This document shows positions 19,379 to 27,710 of a stretch of 64,000 nt of DNA, in pieces. Source of the DNA: Candidatus Omnitrophota bacterium (GTDB taxonomy: Bacteria; Omnitrophota; Omnitrophia; Omnitrophales; JACROU01); contig JAJDCD010000025.1 in assembly GCA_029261035.1 (NCBI GenBank), positions 258,926 to 322,925 of the forward strand. Direction: 5' to 3'. The notes under the pieces are model-generated. The model was not told the DNA's origin, made no database searches, and saw only the letters and a program-made list of their open reading frames with translations. The translations under genes were made by a program, and so were the position numbers. Position 1 is the first letter of the stretch. Each line of letters opens with the position of its first letter.

Positions 19379-20413
19379 CTAAATAATCAGCATTGCATCA
19401 CCATAACTAAAGAATCGGTACTTCTCTTGTATGGCTGTTTGATAGGAATTTAATATCTGTTCTCTGTCAGCAAAAGCACTGATGAGACACAATAGGGATG
19501 TTTGTGGGAGATGAAAGTTAGTGATCAACGCATCTGCTGTTGTCACGGAGTAAGGTGGGTATATAAAAATAGAGGTTGAGCCTTTTTCCGCCTGGATTCG
19601 TCCATGTTTTTTCTGGACCGACTCTAAAGCCCTGAGTGTCGTCGTTCCACACACAAAAACTTTATTCCCCTTCTGTTTTACATCGTTATAAATTTGAGCA
19701 GCTTCTTCGGAAATTTCAAAATGTTCTTCATGAAGCGACTGAGTTTCAAAATGGTTCTCTTTAAGGGGTTGGAATGTTCCATAGCCCACATGAAGCGTTA
19801 CCTCTCCAACACGAATTCCTTTTTCTTTTATTTTCTCCAATAACGTTTCATCAAAATGAAGTCCCGCTGTGGGCGCAGCAACCGCTCCGCGTTCTGCGGC
19901 ATAAACAGTTTGATACGTATCTTGATCTTTGCTAGATGCTTCTCTTTTAATATACGGTGGAAGAGGAATTTTTCCATAAAGGTTCAAACAATTCCAAAAG
20001 TTTTCTTTTTCACTAAACTCAACTCTACGAACTCCTGGTGTTTTTGTTTCTTCATAAACAGTTACTCTAAAATCTTCCCCAACAACCAACGATTCCCCTT
20101 GCTTCACTTTTCCTGAATGACTTACAAGCGCTTCCCACTCGCCTAAAGCAATTTCTCTTAAAAGTAAAACTTCTATTTCTCGCCCAGTATCTCTTTTTGC
20201 TTTTATACGTGCTGGAATCACTTTTGTATTATTAACAAAAAGAGCATCTCCAACTGTAAGAAAATCTAAAATATCAGAAAAATGTTTATGGGAAATTGTA
20301 TTGGTTTTTCTATCAAGTACTAAAAGTCGAGAAGAAGATCTTTTTTCAAGAGGAGAGGATGCTATTAATTCTTCTGGTAAATCGTAATCATAATCAGAAA
20401 GCTGAGTGGACAT
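19379..20413 (-). CDS. queA: S-adenosylmethionine:tRNA ribosyltransferase-isomerase
   Basis: 344 aa, family length. Recognised by SDYDYDLPEELIA at the start, LPPYIKRE, the AAPTAGLHFDE signature (~residue 180), HVGYGTFQP, and the end TNFHLPQTSLLCLISAF. It transfers and isomerises the ribosyl part of SAM onto preQ1-tRNA, giving epoxyqueuosine. It starts 6 nt after the stop of the small membrane protein gene. tgt is in the same direction 2.5 kb downstream. Confidence 0.97.
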   Translation of the reverse strand: MSTQLSDYDYDLPEELIASSPLEKRSSSRLLVLDRKTNTISHKHFSDILDFLTVGDALFVNNTKVIPARIKAKRDTGREIEVLLLREIALGEWEALVSHSGKVKQGESLVVGEDFRVTVYEETKTPGVRRVEFSEKENFWNCLNLYGKIPLPPYIKREASSKDQDTYQTVYAAERGAVAAPTAGLHFDETLLEKIKEKGIRVGEVTLHVGYGTFQPLKENHFETQSLHEEHFEISEEAAQIYNDVKQKGNKVFVCGTTTLRALESVQKKHGRIQAEKGSTSIFIYPPYSVTTADALITNFHLPQTSLLCLISAFADREQILNSYQTAIQEKYRFFSYGDAMLII

Positions 20414-20419
20414 AGAATA

Positions 20420-21094
20420 CTAAATCACTTCCCCTTTAAGAATTGCTGGGATAGGCTTCGCATCGATGCGAAGACCGCCATCGTGCTCGATATGTAATGT
20501 ATAAATAGTGCCAGGAATAAAGAGTGTTCCAGGAGCTTCAAGCTGTGCAGACTTAATCCCTTCAATTTCTTTTGTTTCTGGGTTTAATGCATAGTCCCAA
20601 AACCGATTCCATAGTCTCTGTTCATATAAATCATCCACTTCCAACTTATACCCTTTAGGGATTTCAGACACAGGGTTAATAATCATTTCTTGAGTGTCTT
20701 TTCCATCTAAAACAAACGCTTTTAAGAAAAGATAAATACTTTTACCCTTAAGACCATCGCCCTTCTTAACAAAATCGTCTTTAAACCGAATGACCAATGA
20801 CTGAAACTGAATTTGATTGCCAAAAAATGTAAAATACTTCGGCTCTAACGGTTTACCTTCTACATCAAATTCTAAAAACTTTATAGTGGTTCTAATCTTC
20901 CCCTTATCTTCATCCAACTCCGCTTTAGTAACAAGCACTTCTGCTACTTGGGACTCTGAGGACAAACGTTCAACAACTTGTTTTAACACTTTGTTCTCAT
21001 GAAATGTGTGTTGGATAAGAAAAAAAACCTTCACCCCTAAACAAATCCCCATGATAAGAAAGAAAGCAACAAAAGCTAATTTAATTTTATTCAT
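20420..21094 (-). CDS. Membrane-anchored protein of unknown function upstream of queA
   Basis: 224 aa from the ATG at 21092-21094, which has an AAAGGAC SD. The open frame runs 66 codons further upstream, but that part is translated intergenic repeat (VILSVAKNLKGEI...), so I reject it. One N-terminal TM segment (LAFVAFFLIMGICLGVKVFF) is followed by a probable periplasmic domain with recurring phrases about strands and loops (TTIKFLEFDVEGKPLEPKYFTFFGNQIQF). No known family is recognised. It sits between a SpoIID-domain gene and queA. Confidence 0.7.
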   Translation of the reverse strand: MNKIKLAFVAFFLIMGICLGVKVFFLIQHTFHENKVLKQVVERLSSESQVAEVLVTKAELDEDKGKIRTTIKFLEFDVEGKPLEPKYFTFFGNQIQFQSLVIRFKDDFVKKGDGLKGKSIYLFLKAFVLDGKDTQEMIINPVSEIPKGYKLEVDDLYEQRLWNRFWDYALNPETKEIEGIKSAQLEAPGTLFIPGTIYTLHIEHDGGLRIDAKPIPAILKGEVI

Positions 21095-21124
21095 TAGTGT
21101 CCTTTGTTTATAGCTTTTAGTAAA

Positions 21125-21265
21125 AGCTTTTTCTAGTGTCATTGCGTGGCAATTGAGAAAAGAGCCGTGGCAATCTCGGATAAAAAAACTCTTGTCATCC
21201 TGAGCGCAGCGAAGGATCTCTCCCTTAAGATTCTTCGCTACGCTCAGAATGACAACGACAACTAT
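21125..21265. repeat. Intergenic repeats between the SpoIID-domain gene and the membrane-anchored gene
   Basis: GTCATTGCGTGGCA...GCCGTGGCAATCTC (21138-21178) is followed by the pair GTCATCCTGAGCGCAGCGAAGGATC (21194-) and GATTCTTCGCTACGCTCAGAATGAC (ending ~21254), forming a hairpin. It lies within the falsely extended frame of the 20420 gene. Confidence 0.8.
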
Positions 21266-21278
21266 TGTATTCAGACGC

Positions 21279-22550
21279 TTACCTAACAACATCTCTTATG
21301 GAACTAAACCAACTAGAAAGAACTCTTTTCAATGTTCCACCATTATAAGGAGGGTATGCTTGAAGCATTGTTGATTGAGGATAAAAATATTCTAAAATTT
21401 TGTTGTACGAATAAGATTCATCTGCCATCGTTTTAGCGCCCCATTGAGAAAGGCCGACACCATGCCCCCATCCCCTACCTTTAATCTGAAGTCCTTCCCT
21501 CTGATTATCAAAAGTTATAAGAGTGCTGAGTAATTTTTTATATCCAATAATTCTTCTAAATTCAGAGGCTTTCATAACCTTATTTCCTTGGCTGTGAATA
21601 ATATTCACTTTTCTTAAACGTCCCGAACGGTCTCTATCCACAGCTTCAACACGAATAATATCTCCAACAGGCGTTTTGTCTTTTTCTAACAACTCTTTAA
21701 TTTCCTTATAACTTACTTTTCGCTCCCAAGAGGCATACTTCGAACTTTCAACAAACTTACTTTTCACTCCTCGAAGAGAAGGGTGAGAGCGAATATTCCA
21801 AACCTCAGCAGCATCTGTGGTAGACCCTCCAGAAGAGGAGTGAAAGAATGTAGGAAAAACCCCTCCGCTATACGTTAAAATCTCTCCCTGTGTTAAATCG
21901 ACAGCAAGAGATGTCCGGTTATGTTCGTTCGTCTTCCCCCCATAAACTTGACTAGACACATCACTTTTCAAAAAGAAGGGTGCTTTAGGAGCTCTTAACC
22001 CTTGAAACAAAGCAAAAGTACGTGCCGCTACCGCCTGAGCCTTTAACGCCTCCATATTCCAACGAGGACTTACTTCTCGAGGTAAAACTCCTTTTAAATA
22101 TTCATCCAAAGGAAGCTCATTAATCACACTTAATTTTTCTTCATTATTAATTAAAATTCGAACTCGAAATCGATATTCTCTCTTATTAACTATAATCACT
22201 TTGTTTTCTGGAATTAAGCGGATATCTTTTGTTTTCACTGTCTGTCCATCAATAACAAGTCCTGACGAAGAGACTCCTACTGTCATCTTACGTTTAGGGT
22301 AACCTTGTCGAATCAACTTTCTTGAGTCGGAATCCAAAGCAACAAAATGACCCTCTGAACTAAACGTTACAGGCTCATCCGATCTTAGAATAAGCACTTT
22401 CGTCAAAGGGGCTTGGTTTAGCCCTACCGGCAACAGAATAGAACTGGGTGCTGGGGGAACTATTTTCTTCGTGTCAGCATACCCAGATGAAGAAAAAGAA
22501 GTCACAATAAATATAAATAAAACTAATTTAACAATCGCTTTTTGAATCAT
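21279..22550 (-). CDS. SpoIID/LytB domain protein (amidase enhancer / lytic transglycosylase-like)
   Basis: 423 aa. The signal peptide ends SGYA. The SpoIID domain (~residues 140-400) carries LDEYLKGVLPREVSPRWNMEALKAQAVAARTFAL, the substrate-loop SSGG, and the C-terminal GRGWGHGVGLSQWGA signature. SpoIID enzymes cleave glycan strands lacking stem peptides in the periplasm, and this form is common in diderms. It overlaps the HAD gene's stop by one base (TAATG), so the two are coupled. Confidence 0.92.
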   Translation of the reverse strand: MIQKAIVKLVLFIFIVTSFSSSGYADTKKIVPPAPSSILLPVGLNQAPLTKVLILRSDEPVTFSSEGHFVALDSDSRKLIRQGYPKRKMTVGVSSSGLVIDGQTVKTKDIRLIPENKVIIVNKREYRFRVRILINNEEKLSVINELPLDEYLKGVLPREVSPRWNMEALKAQAVAARTFALFQGLRAPKAPFFLKSDVSSQVYGGKTNEHNRTSLAVDLTQGEILTYSGGVFPTFFHSSSGGSTTDAAEVWNIRSHPSLRGVKSKFVESSKYASWERKVSYKEIKELLEKDKTPVGDIIRVEAVDRDRSGRLRKVNIIHSQGNKVMKASEFRRIIGYKKLLSTLITFDNQREGLQIKGRGWGHGVGLSQWGAKTMADESYSYNKILEYFYPQSTMLQAYPPYNGGTLKRVLSSWFSSIRDVVR

Positions 22551-23152
22551 TATAACAATACTCCCAAAGATTTTAGTTCATGCTCAAAGTGTTCTGAGGA
22601 TTTAAAATGATGCGCTTTAAAACCTATCTTTTTAGCCGCATCAATATTTTTCTTAACATCATCCGTGAAAAAGATCTCTTCCGGCGCTAACCCTGTCGCA
22701 TCTAACACCTTCTTATATATTTCGATATCTGGTTTTTGACATTTTAGCTCATGAGACAAGAAAAGTTGATCTAGTTCTAAAAGAATAGGATAAACCACCT
22801 TCACATACTCAATATGCCAGTCATTCGTATTTGATAGCGCCCAAACAGGATACGACGATTTTAACTTTCGAATCAGGGACTCCATATCCTCTTTACGCCC
22901 AAAAATCTCGTTCCAGATGTTCTTAAACTTTTCTTTAGATAAATCAAACTTTAAATCGGAGGATACTTGGTCAAAAAACTCATCCGAAGTCACCTTCCCT
23001 TCAGTATAGTCTTTATCCCCTCCCTGAAGCAAAAAATAACGTACGATATCCATCTCAGAAATCCCTGCCTGCTCCTTCATATTAAAGACAAAGCGCTCAG
23101 GGAAGTAATCAATAATCACATTTCCAATATCAAGTAAAATTGCTTTAATCAT
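22550..23152 (-). CDS. HAD-superfamily hydrolase (IA subfamily)
   Basis: 200 aa from the ATG at 23150-23152; the frame extends 8 codons upstream into a repeat. HAD motifs: motif I LDIGNVIID, in which the first nucleophile is Asp and the usual second Asp is Asn (DxG-N); motif II ALSNTND; motif III K at LKCQKPD; motif IV FFTDDVKKN. The pattern matches YihX/epoxide-hydrolase-N-like phosphatases that act on small phosphorylated sugars such as glucose-1-phosphate. No clear SD is visible. The exact substrate is unknown. Confidence 0.88.
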   Translation of the reverse strand: MIKAILLDIGNVIIDYFPERFVFNMKEQAGISEMDIVRYFLLQGGDKDYTEGKVTSDEFFDQVSSDLKFDLSKEKFKNIWNEIFGRKEDMESLIRKLKSSYPVWALSNTNDWHIEYVKVVYPILLELDQLFLSHELKCQKPDIEIYKKVLDATGLAPEEIFFTDDVKKNIDAAKKIGFKAHHFKSSEHFEHELKSLGVLL

Positions 23153-23160
23153 GATGAAAA

Positions 23161-23331
23161 TTAGCGTAGAGCGCATAGCGTTTAGCGGATAGAAAAACCC
23201 TTCTTTTACCTCTAGATCCTTCGCTCCACTCAGGATGACAAACTAAAGAACTGTCATTCTGAGGAGTGCAACGACGAAGAATCTAAAGACAAATGATTCT
23301 ATCAGCTCTACGCTAAACGCTATCCGCTGTC
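23161..23331. repeat. Intergenic inverted repeat (AGCGTAGAGCG...CTCTACGCT) with TCATCCTGAG core
   Basis: Outer arms: AGCGTAGAGCGCATAGCG (from 23163) and CGCTAAACGCTATCCGCT (ending 23329). Core: GATCCTTCGCTCCACTCAGG / GTCATTCTGAGGAGTG, an inverted pair at 23215-23285. It fills the whole gap between the DUF4149-like gene and the HAD gene. No gene is seen. Confidence 0.8.
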
Positions 23332-23332
23332 C

Positions 23333-23809
23333 TTATGTAAGAAACAAAACACCAAAACCAATAAGTAAAATAAGAAGCGTCACTTTTACAGACATTTTAT
23401 GCCAAAAACCAAAAGCTTTTCTTTTTGGGTCTTCAGAGCCTGGCTCCCACGACGTTATTTCTTCTCTTAAAATACGCAGTCTTTTCGACACCACATTCAG
23501 TTGAAAAACACCTAGGATAGACATAACGAAAATTAAAATTAAACGGATCACAACTAACTCATCAGGATTTTCTGGATTTTCCCACAACTGATAACGAGCC
23601 ATAGCCGAAACCAATAAGACCAACATAGCAACAAATTGAAATAAATAGAACCGTCTAAAAATTTGTGCTTGAAGTCCCCCAGCTTCCTTTCGAGGTAAAT
23701 TGCCAAAAACGATAGGCGCCACAATAAAACTCAAAATAATTATTCCACCTAGCCAAACAATTAAACTTAGGTGATAAAAAAAATCAACGGTTGAAAAAGC
23801 AACATTCAT
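23333..23809 (-). CDS. DUF4149-like four-helix membrane protein
   Basis: 158 aa from the ATG at 23807-23809, directly behind a strong SD (AAAGGAG). Four hydrophobic segments: HLSLIVWLGGIIILSFIVAPIVF, FYLFQFVAMLVLLVSAMA, VIRLILIFVMSILGVFQL and VTLLILLIGFGVLFL. The early H-x7-G-G with the later R pattern resembles DUF4149/TMEM205-like proteins. No biochemical function is established. It is located between palindromic repeats, apparently a monocistronic gene. Confidence 0.72.
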   Translation of the reverse strand: MNVAFSTVDFFYHLSLIVWLGGIIILSFIVAPIVFGNLPRKEAGGLQAQIFRRFYLFQFVAMLVLLVSAMARYQLWENPENPDELVVIRLILIFVMSILGVFQLNVVSKRLRILREEITSWEPGSEDPKRKAFGFWHKMSVKVTLLILLIGFGVLFLT

Positions 23810-23837
23810 ATTTACTCCTTTGTTAGCTGAAAATGGT

Positions 23838-23944
23838 GTCATTGCGAGGTATCTACAAATTGAGCCGCGGCAATCTCAGGCAAAGGAATCGGTCCAGCTC
23901 CCTTGAGATTGCCACGGACCCCTTGTTTACTTCCTCGCAATGAC
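23838..23944. repeat. Intergenic inverted repeat GTCATTGCGAGG...CCTCGCAATGAC
   Basis: A 12-bp terminal inverted repeat (23838-23849 and 23933-23944) flanks GCCGCGGCAATCTCA / TGAGATTGCCACGG, a second inverted pair. It overlaps the last six codons of the glycosyltransferase at 23927, so the end of that protein is repeat-derived. Confidence 0.85.
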
Positions 23945-24706
23945 GGTGTTTTTACTTTTCTTACCTAAAAGAATACGTAAGTTCACCAGCATTTCGTAAT
24001 ACATCGAGCCAAAAGAAAACACCAACCCCCAATACCCATCCAGAAACGCTTTCTTCAAAAAATAATTCTGAAAAAAACGAGCCCAAGGTTTAATAAAAAG
24101 ACGAATAAAAGACAGTTTAAATTCAGGGTCTTTCAAACAATAATCCGCTTCAAGTTCGGTGTAAAAATTTATTTTGTGAATATAGTGAGAAATCGATTCA
24201 AAAAAGAAATGAACGAGTTCCCCATTCAGTTTACCAATCTCCCCACGAACCTTAGGTGAACGATGGATCTTCTCTGGAAGCTCTAACAAATCTACTTTCT
24301 TAAAAAGCCTCAATTGAAAATCAGGATGACCAAAATGTACTGGCCTACTTACATCTAAGTAGTTACGCCGCATAAAATGATAAGCAGAAAAAGAACCTCC
24401 TTTTAAAACAACGTCTTCGATCTGCTTTCTCAGCTCGTCGCTCACACGCTCATCTGCATCTAAAAGAAAGAACCAGTCACAACTAACCCTCTCTAAACCC
24501 TTCAATCTCTGCTCTTCACACGAAGAAGCGGGCTCAACAAACACATCAGAGGTATATCGCTTAGCTATAGAAACGGTATCATCTTCAGAAGAACCATCAA
24601 TCACAATAACTTGCTCTGCCCACTCTACACTCTGAAGACACTCTTCAATATTCTTCTCTTCATTTCGAGTTGCTAAGACAACACTCACAGGTACTTTCAA
24701 ATTCAT
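23927..24706 (-). CDS. Family 2 glycosyltransferase, WaaE/KdtX-like
   Basis: About 259 aa. GT-A motifs: VVLATRNEEKNIEECLQSV, WAEQVIVIDGSSEDDT and DWFFLLDADERVSDE (DxD). This is the pattern of WaaE/KdtX lipopolysaccharide-core glucosyltransferases. GGGAGG abuts the first ATG with zero spacing, so initiation at the TTG two codons further in (6-nt spacing) is possible. The last residues (NTVIARK) are encoded by the GTCATTGCGAGG repeat, meaning the original C-terminus was replaced or extended. It is probably cytoplasmic-membrane associated and acts in LPS or glycan assembly. Confidence 0.88.
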   Translation of the reverse strand: MNLKVPVSVVLATRNEEKNIEECLQSVEWAEQVIVIDGSSEDDTVSIAKRYTSDVFVEPASSCEEQRLKGLERVSCDWFFLLDADERVSDELRKQIEDVVLKGGSFSAYHFMRRNYLDVSRPVHFGHPDFQLRLFKKVDLLELPEKIHRSPKVRGEIGKLNGELVHFFFESISHYIHKINFYTELEADYCLKDPEFKLSFIRLFIKPWARFFQNYFLKKAFLDGYWGLVFSFGSMYYEMLVNLRILLGKKSKNTVIARK

Positions 24707-24716
24707 CCTCCCAAAT

Positions 24717-24823
24717 AGTGACAGTCACCATGGTCTTGTCTTACGCCAAGCCTGGTGACAGTCACTTTTAACTTTTGTGACTGTCACCAGGCTGCGTCCT
24801 CGCAGACCATGGTGACTGTCACT
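24717..24823. repeat. Long inverted repeat built from GTGACAGTCAC palindromes
   Basis: Arms 24717-24765 and 24777-24823 are inverted copies with an 11-nt loop and an unpaired centre. Four GTGAC(A/T)GTCAC palindromes sit at the arm ends, with CCATGG inside. It lies between two GT2 genes on the same strand. It is similar in design to the GGGACTGTCCC cluster at 16915 and to 26569-26587. Confidence 0.85.
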
Positions 24824-24835
24824 ACACCCCAAAAT

Positions 24836-25765
24836 CTAAACCAAATCAAAAATTTCCTGGTCGGTTCTAATGCTTTTATTGCCCTTTTCCTGACTTCTTT
24901 TCTTAAACGCTTCTGGCAATTTAGGCAATGCTTTAAAGAAGCCTTGAACAAAATCCACATGTCCTCGAAGCAAAGCAAAAACAAGTCTGAGAGGCAAAAA
25001 AAACAGATGCTGAATCCACATCCAACTACTTCTTAAGTTTTTCCATAAAAATAAAAAAGAATTTCTATGATTAATAATTAACGTTCCTTTTTCACCAAAC
25101 TTCTTATGAAAACTTTCTGCACCCGAGTGATACACAATCGACTTTGGCTCATAAACACAATTCCAACCCCGTCGCCAAGCTCTGAAACAAATATCCGAGT
25201 CTTCTAAACGTCCTGGCAAATAAAGTTCGTCATACCCCCCCAATTCCAAAAATTTTTCCCGATCCACAGCCCCATAACCTGCTGCCATGGTTAATCCTGG
25301 TTCATCAATCAGAGGTTCGTACCCTGGATAACGAGAGCTTGCCCAAAAAATACCATACTTCAATCGAAAACGGGTCTTCCCACCCTCATAGTGCGTTTTA
25401 TCAGAAGACAATGTTTTAGAAACCGTCATAAAAGTGTTAGAGTCCTTCTTGAAAGACTCCATCAAAGGATCGACAAAATCAGGTTCTACCTGTATATCGT
25501 TATTCATCAAAATAACAATGTCATCATCAATCGATTTAAGGTAATCATTGTAAGAACACAGCACTTTATTTTTAGGAGCATCCACCCACGTGACATCCTC
25601 ACTAAAAGGAGCTATCACCTCTTTGCTTTTATCGGTGCTCACATTGTCTAAAATTGTAATTCGTGTTGGCGTGGTTGCTTGTTTAGCAGCTTCGATTATA
25701 GAAGGGAGGCATCGAGGAAGCAACTCTTCCCCATTGTAATTAAGAATAACAATATTTGCTTTCAT
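24836..25765 (-). CDS. Family 2 glycosyltransferase, rhamnosyltransferase-like
   Basis: 309 aa from the ATG at 25763-25765 (MKANIVILNYNGEE); the frame continues 9 codons upstream without support. GT-A motifs: NYNGEELLPRCLPSI, ILDNVSTD, ILMNNDIQVEP (DxD equivalent NND), and GRLEDSDICFRAWRRGW near residue 195, with the catalytic ED. This arrangement is typical of rhamnosyl- and related transferases of surface glycans. No SD is evident. The gene is followed by the palindromic repeat and another GT2. Confidence 0.9.
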   Translation of the reverse strand: MKANIVILNYNGEELLPRCLPSIIEAAKQATTPTRITILDNVSTDKSKEVIAPFSEDVTWVDAPKNKVLCSYNDYLKSIDDDIVILMNNDIQVEPDFVDPLMESFKKDSNTFMTVSKTLSSDKTHYEGGKTRFRLKYGIFWASSRYPGYEPLIDEPGLTMAAGYGAVDREKFLELGGYDELYLPGRLEDSDICFRAWRRGWNCVYEPKSIVYHSGAESFHKKFGEKGTLIINHRNSFLFLWKNLRSSWMWIQHLFFLPLRLVFALLRGHVDFVQGFFKALPKLPEAFKKRSQEKGNKSIRTDQEIFDLV

Positions 25766-25794
25766 AAATAAACACCAGAATATTGAAGACAATT

Positions 25795-25904
25795 GTCATT
25801 CCCGCCTGCCTACCGGTAGGTAGGCGAAGGCGGGAATCCACTGACAAAAGATTTTTTGTGACATTAAAAGTACTGGATCCCCGACTAAAACATTCGGGGA
25901 TGAC
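25795..25904. repeat. Intergenic repeat GTCATTCCCG...CGGGGATGAC
   Basis: Terminal GTCATTCCCG (25795) and CATTCGGGGATGAC (ending 25904) form an inverted pair. A perfect CTGCCTACCGGTAGGTAGGC palindrome (25807-25826) and an inner GGGAATCC / GGATCCCC pair lie between. It fills the gap between a GT2 and a methyltransferase. Confidence 0.8.
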
Positions 25905-25907
25905 AAA

Positions 25908-26537
25908 TTATTTTCTTTTGGCTATAACCAGCATTTGCCAAGCAAAGCTTTTTCGAATCTTACAGAGAAAGTTGATGAGTTTTTGTTTCCAAGGATTAGC
26001 GTAAGGGCCATTGTAATAATAATAATCAATTATTTCAAAACCATGTCGGTCAAACAACTGGCTTAACACTTCTTTTTCATAAGTAGCCACATGTTCATCA
26101 TTAGGACGAATCCCATCTTTTAAAGTTACAGCTTTTAAAGATCGAAGCCCAAAACAATTATCTGTGGTTAGTAAAAACAAACTGTCACTATTCATATGAC
26201 GATTTACCGAATCTAAGAAAAGGCCGGGATTAGATACATGTTCAATAATATTACCCGCTGTAACAACCTCAAAGGTACGACCTAAATCCAAACACTCCAC
26301 ATTACCGACCTGAACATGATATCCCTTATCCTTAAGCTGCTTAACATCTTCTTCTTGGTAATCAATACCCAAAACGTCACTCGCCACATTCTTCACCTTA
26401 CGATGAAGCCAATGAGAATTAACCTCATTCTCCGCCTCGTGGTCTACACAGCCTAGGTCGAGCACCGATTTACCTTCAATCAGCCCCTCCATCACGTCCC
26501 ATCGGTCCGCTATAAGTTTCTTTTTTCCATTCATCAT
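25908..26537 (-). CDS. Class I SAM-dependent methyltransferase
   Basis: About 209 aa from the ATG at 26535-26537 (a second ATG follows immediately); a TTG 21 nt upstream lies before the predicted start of transcription and is unlikely. Motif I is GKSVLDLGCVDHEAE. GNVECLDLGRTFEVVTAGNIIEHVSNPGLFLDSV is the post-I/II region of ubiE/Methyltransf_11-type enzymes. The role is unknown; its place among glycosyltransferases suggests glycan or lipid methylation. A promoter lies 9 nt ahead of the ATG (see 26547). Confidence 0.82.
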   Translation of the reverse strand: MMNGKKKLIADRWDVMEGLIEGKSVLDLGCVDHEAENEVNSHWLHRKVKNVASDVLGIDYQEEDVKQLKDKGYHVQVGNVECLDLGRTFEVVTAGNIIEHVSNPGLFLDSVNRHMNSDSLFLLTTDNCFGLRSLKAVTLKDGIRPNDEHVATYEKEVLSQLFDRHGFEIIDYYYYNGPYANPWKQKLINFLCKIRKSFAWQMLVIAKRK

Positions 26538-26546
26538 AATCGAGAG

Positions 26547-26575
26547 ATTATACAGCAAAAAAAGGAGGCTGTCAC
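26547..26575 (-). promoter_or_regulatory. Promoter giving a leaderless mRNA for the methyltransferase
   Basis: Minus strand: GTGACA (26570-26575), a 17-nt spacer and a perfect TATAAT (26547-26552). The ATG is only 9 nt past the -10, so the transcript should have a 0-3 nt leader. The -35 is the arm of a GTGACAG palindrome. Confidence 0.65.
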
Positions 26576-26876
26576 TTCATGTGACAGTCCCATTTTTTCA
26601 CAAACCCTTATATAGTTAAAGTTTAGAGCTAAAGCTGGGGCCATGGACTTTTGATATTGTTGCACAGCAACTGTGTCAAAAGTGTATTAAAACAGGCCCG
26701 GGCCTACATAGAACAATACAGAGGTTTTGAGGTTGTTTGTCATTCTGAACATAAGTGAAGAATCTGGATTAGATTATAAACCTTTTAATGTGCTTTAGAT
26801 CCTTCGTTTTACTCAGGATGACACCTTACCTAATTTCCTACTTAAAGACTATGTTCCCTGTGCGAATCAACTATTT
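26569..26876. repeat. Palindromes and repeats downstream of the giant ORF
   Basis: This 300-bp gap holds CTGTCAC-TTCAT-GTGACAG (26569-26587) with A/T runs on both sides; a symmetric element ACTTTTGA..GTTGC-ACA-GCAAC..TCAAAAGT (26647-26682); the palindrome AGGCCCGGGCCT (26694-26705); and a TCATTCTGAAC...GAAGAATC / TAGATCCTTCG...CAGGATGACA pair (26740-26823). No gene is seen, and no clear U-tract terminator for the giant ORF. Confidence 0.8.
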
Positions 26877-27710
26877 TTACGCAGCCTGCTTGATTTGCTG
26901 TGTCGCCTTAAATTCCTCTAGCAAACTATCCAGAACAGCAAACACACCTTCCCCAACAAGCCAAAAACCGTCTTTAGACTCTAACCCAACTTCAGTAAAG
27001 AGACGTTCTTGAGCCACAGGGTCGGCACTTACAGAAGCCAAAGCACGCAACAATGAAAATAAAATTTGAGGATGAATCTGATGCTCAGACAATCTCTCTT
27101 TATCCAATTTAAATCGAAGTAAGTTCTTAGCTTTATCCGGCATAGACACCGTATCTTCCAAAGCTTCTAAAGAAAATCTCTGTCCAAACCCACGAAACAT
27201 CAAATTAAGTTCACTGGCATAAGGCGTGTTTGTTCTTAAACTTTTCACATGAATATTCTTTCCACTAGCAACTTCTCTTATCTCAGGAATCGCGTCATAC
27301 TCCGTACCCACATCATCAATCGCAACAATACGATCCTGAGGTCGCAAACTTTCAACCAAAGCTTGAATACCGTTTACAATCATAGATTCTGTAACAACAA
27401 CCACAACTGGAGATTCGGTTAACTGCGAATCAAGAATTCTTTTAAGTACAAATTGATTAAAGCCGCCTTGAGTTACTCCCAAGTCAACAAGAGGCCGCGT
27501 AGAACTTTGAGCATAAAGAGGTTTGATTCCCAAAACAACATTTAAAAGGTCTCCCATCAATACTCCATCATCAGGAGCAAATACACGATCCGTAACATCC
27601 GTACCTACAGATAAAATGCTTAATACATTCCTATACCCCTGTCCATTACGAACTAAACCATTCTGAAATTGAATCAAAACTGAATAATCGATACCACGGG
27701 TAAGCTCTCC
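26877..27710 (-). other. Giant ORF block 22: C-terminal block
   Basis: About 277 residues. It holds a hydrophobic stretch ending LYAQSS (a signal-peptidase-like site preceding TRPLVDLGVT), then a Rossmann-like alpha/beta core (SPVVVVVTESMIVNGIQALVESL, DRIVAIDDVGTEYDAIPEI), and ends with a helical domain (LFSLLRALASVSADPVAQERLF). No family is recognised. Confidence 0.55.

Noticed and set aside
21095-21292. 66-codon N-terminal extension of the gene at 20420
   Set aside because: It is translated repeat DNA; a proper SD and TM segment start at 21094.
24755-25036. Plus-strand 93-aa frame starting in the hairpin
   Set aside because: Antisense to a well-supported glycosyltransferase; no RBS.
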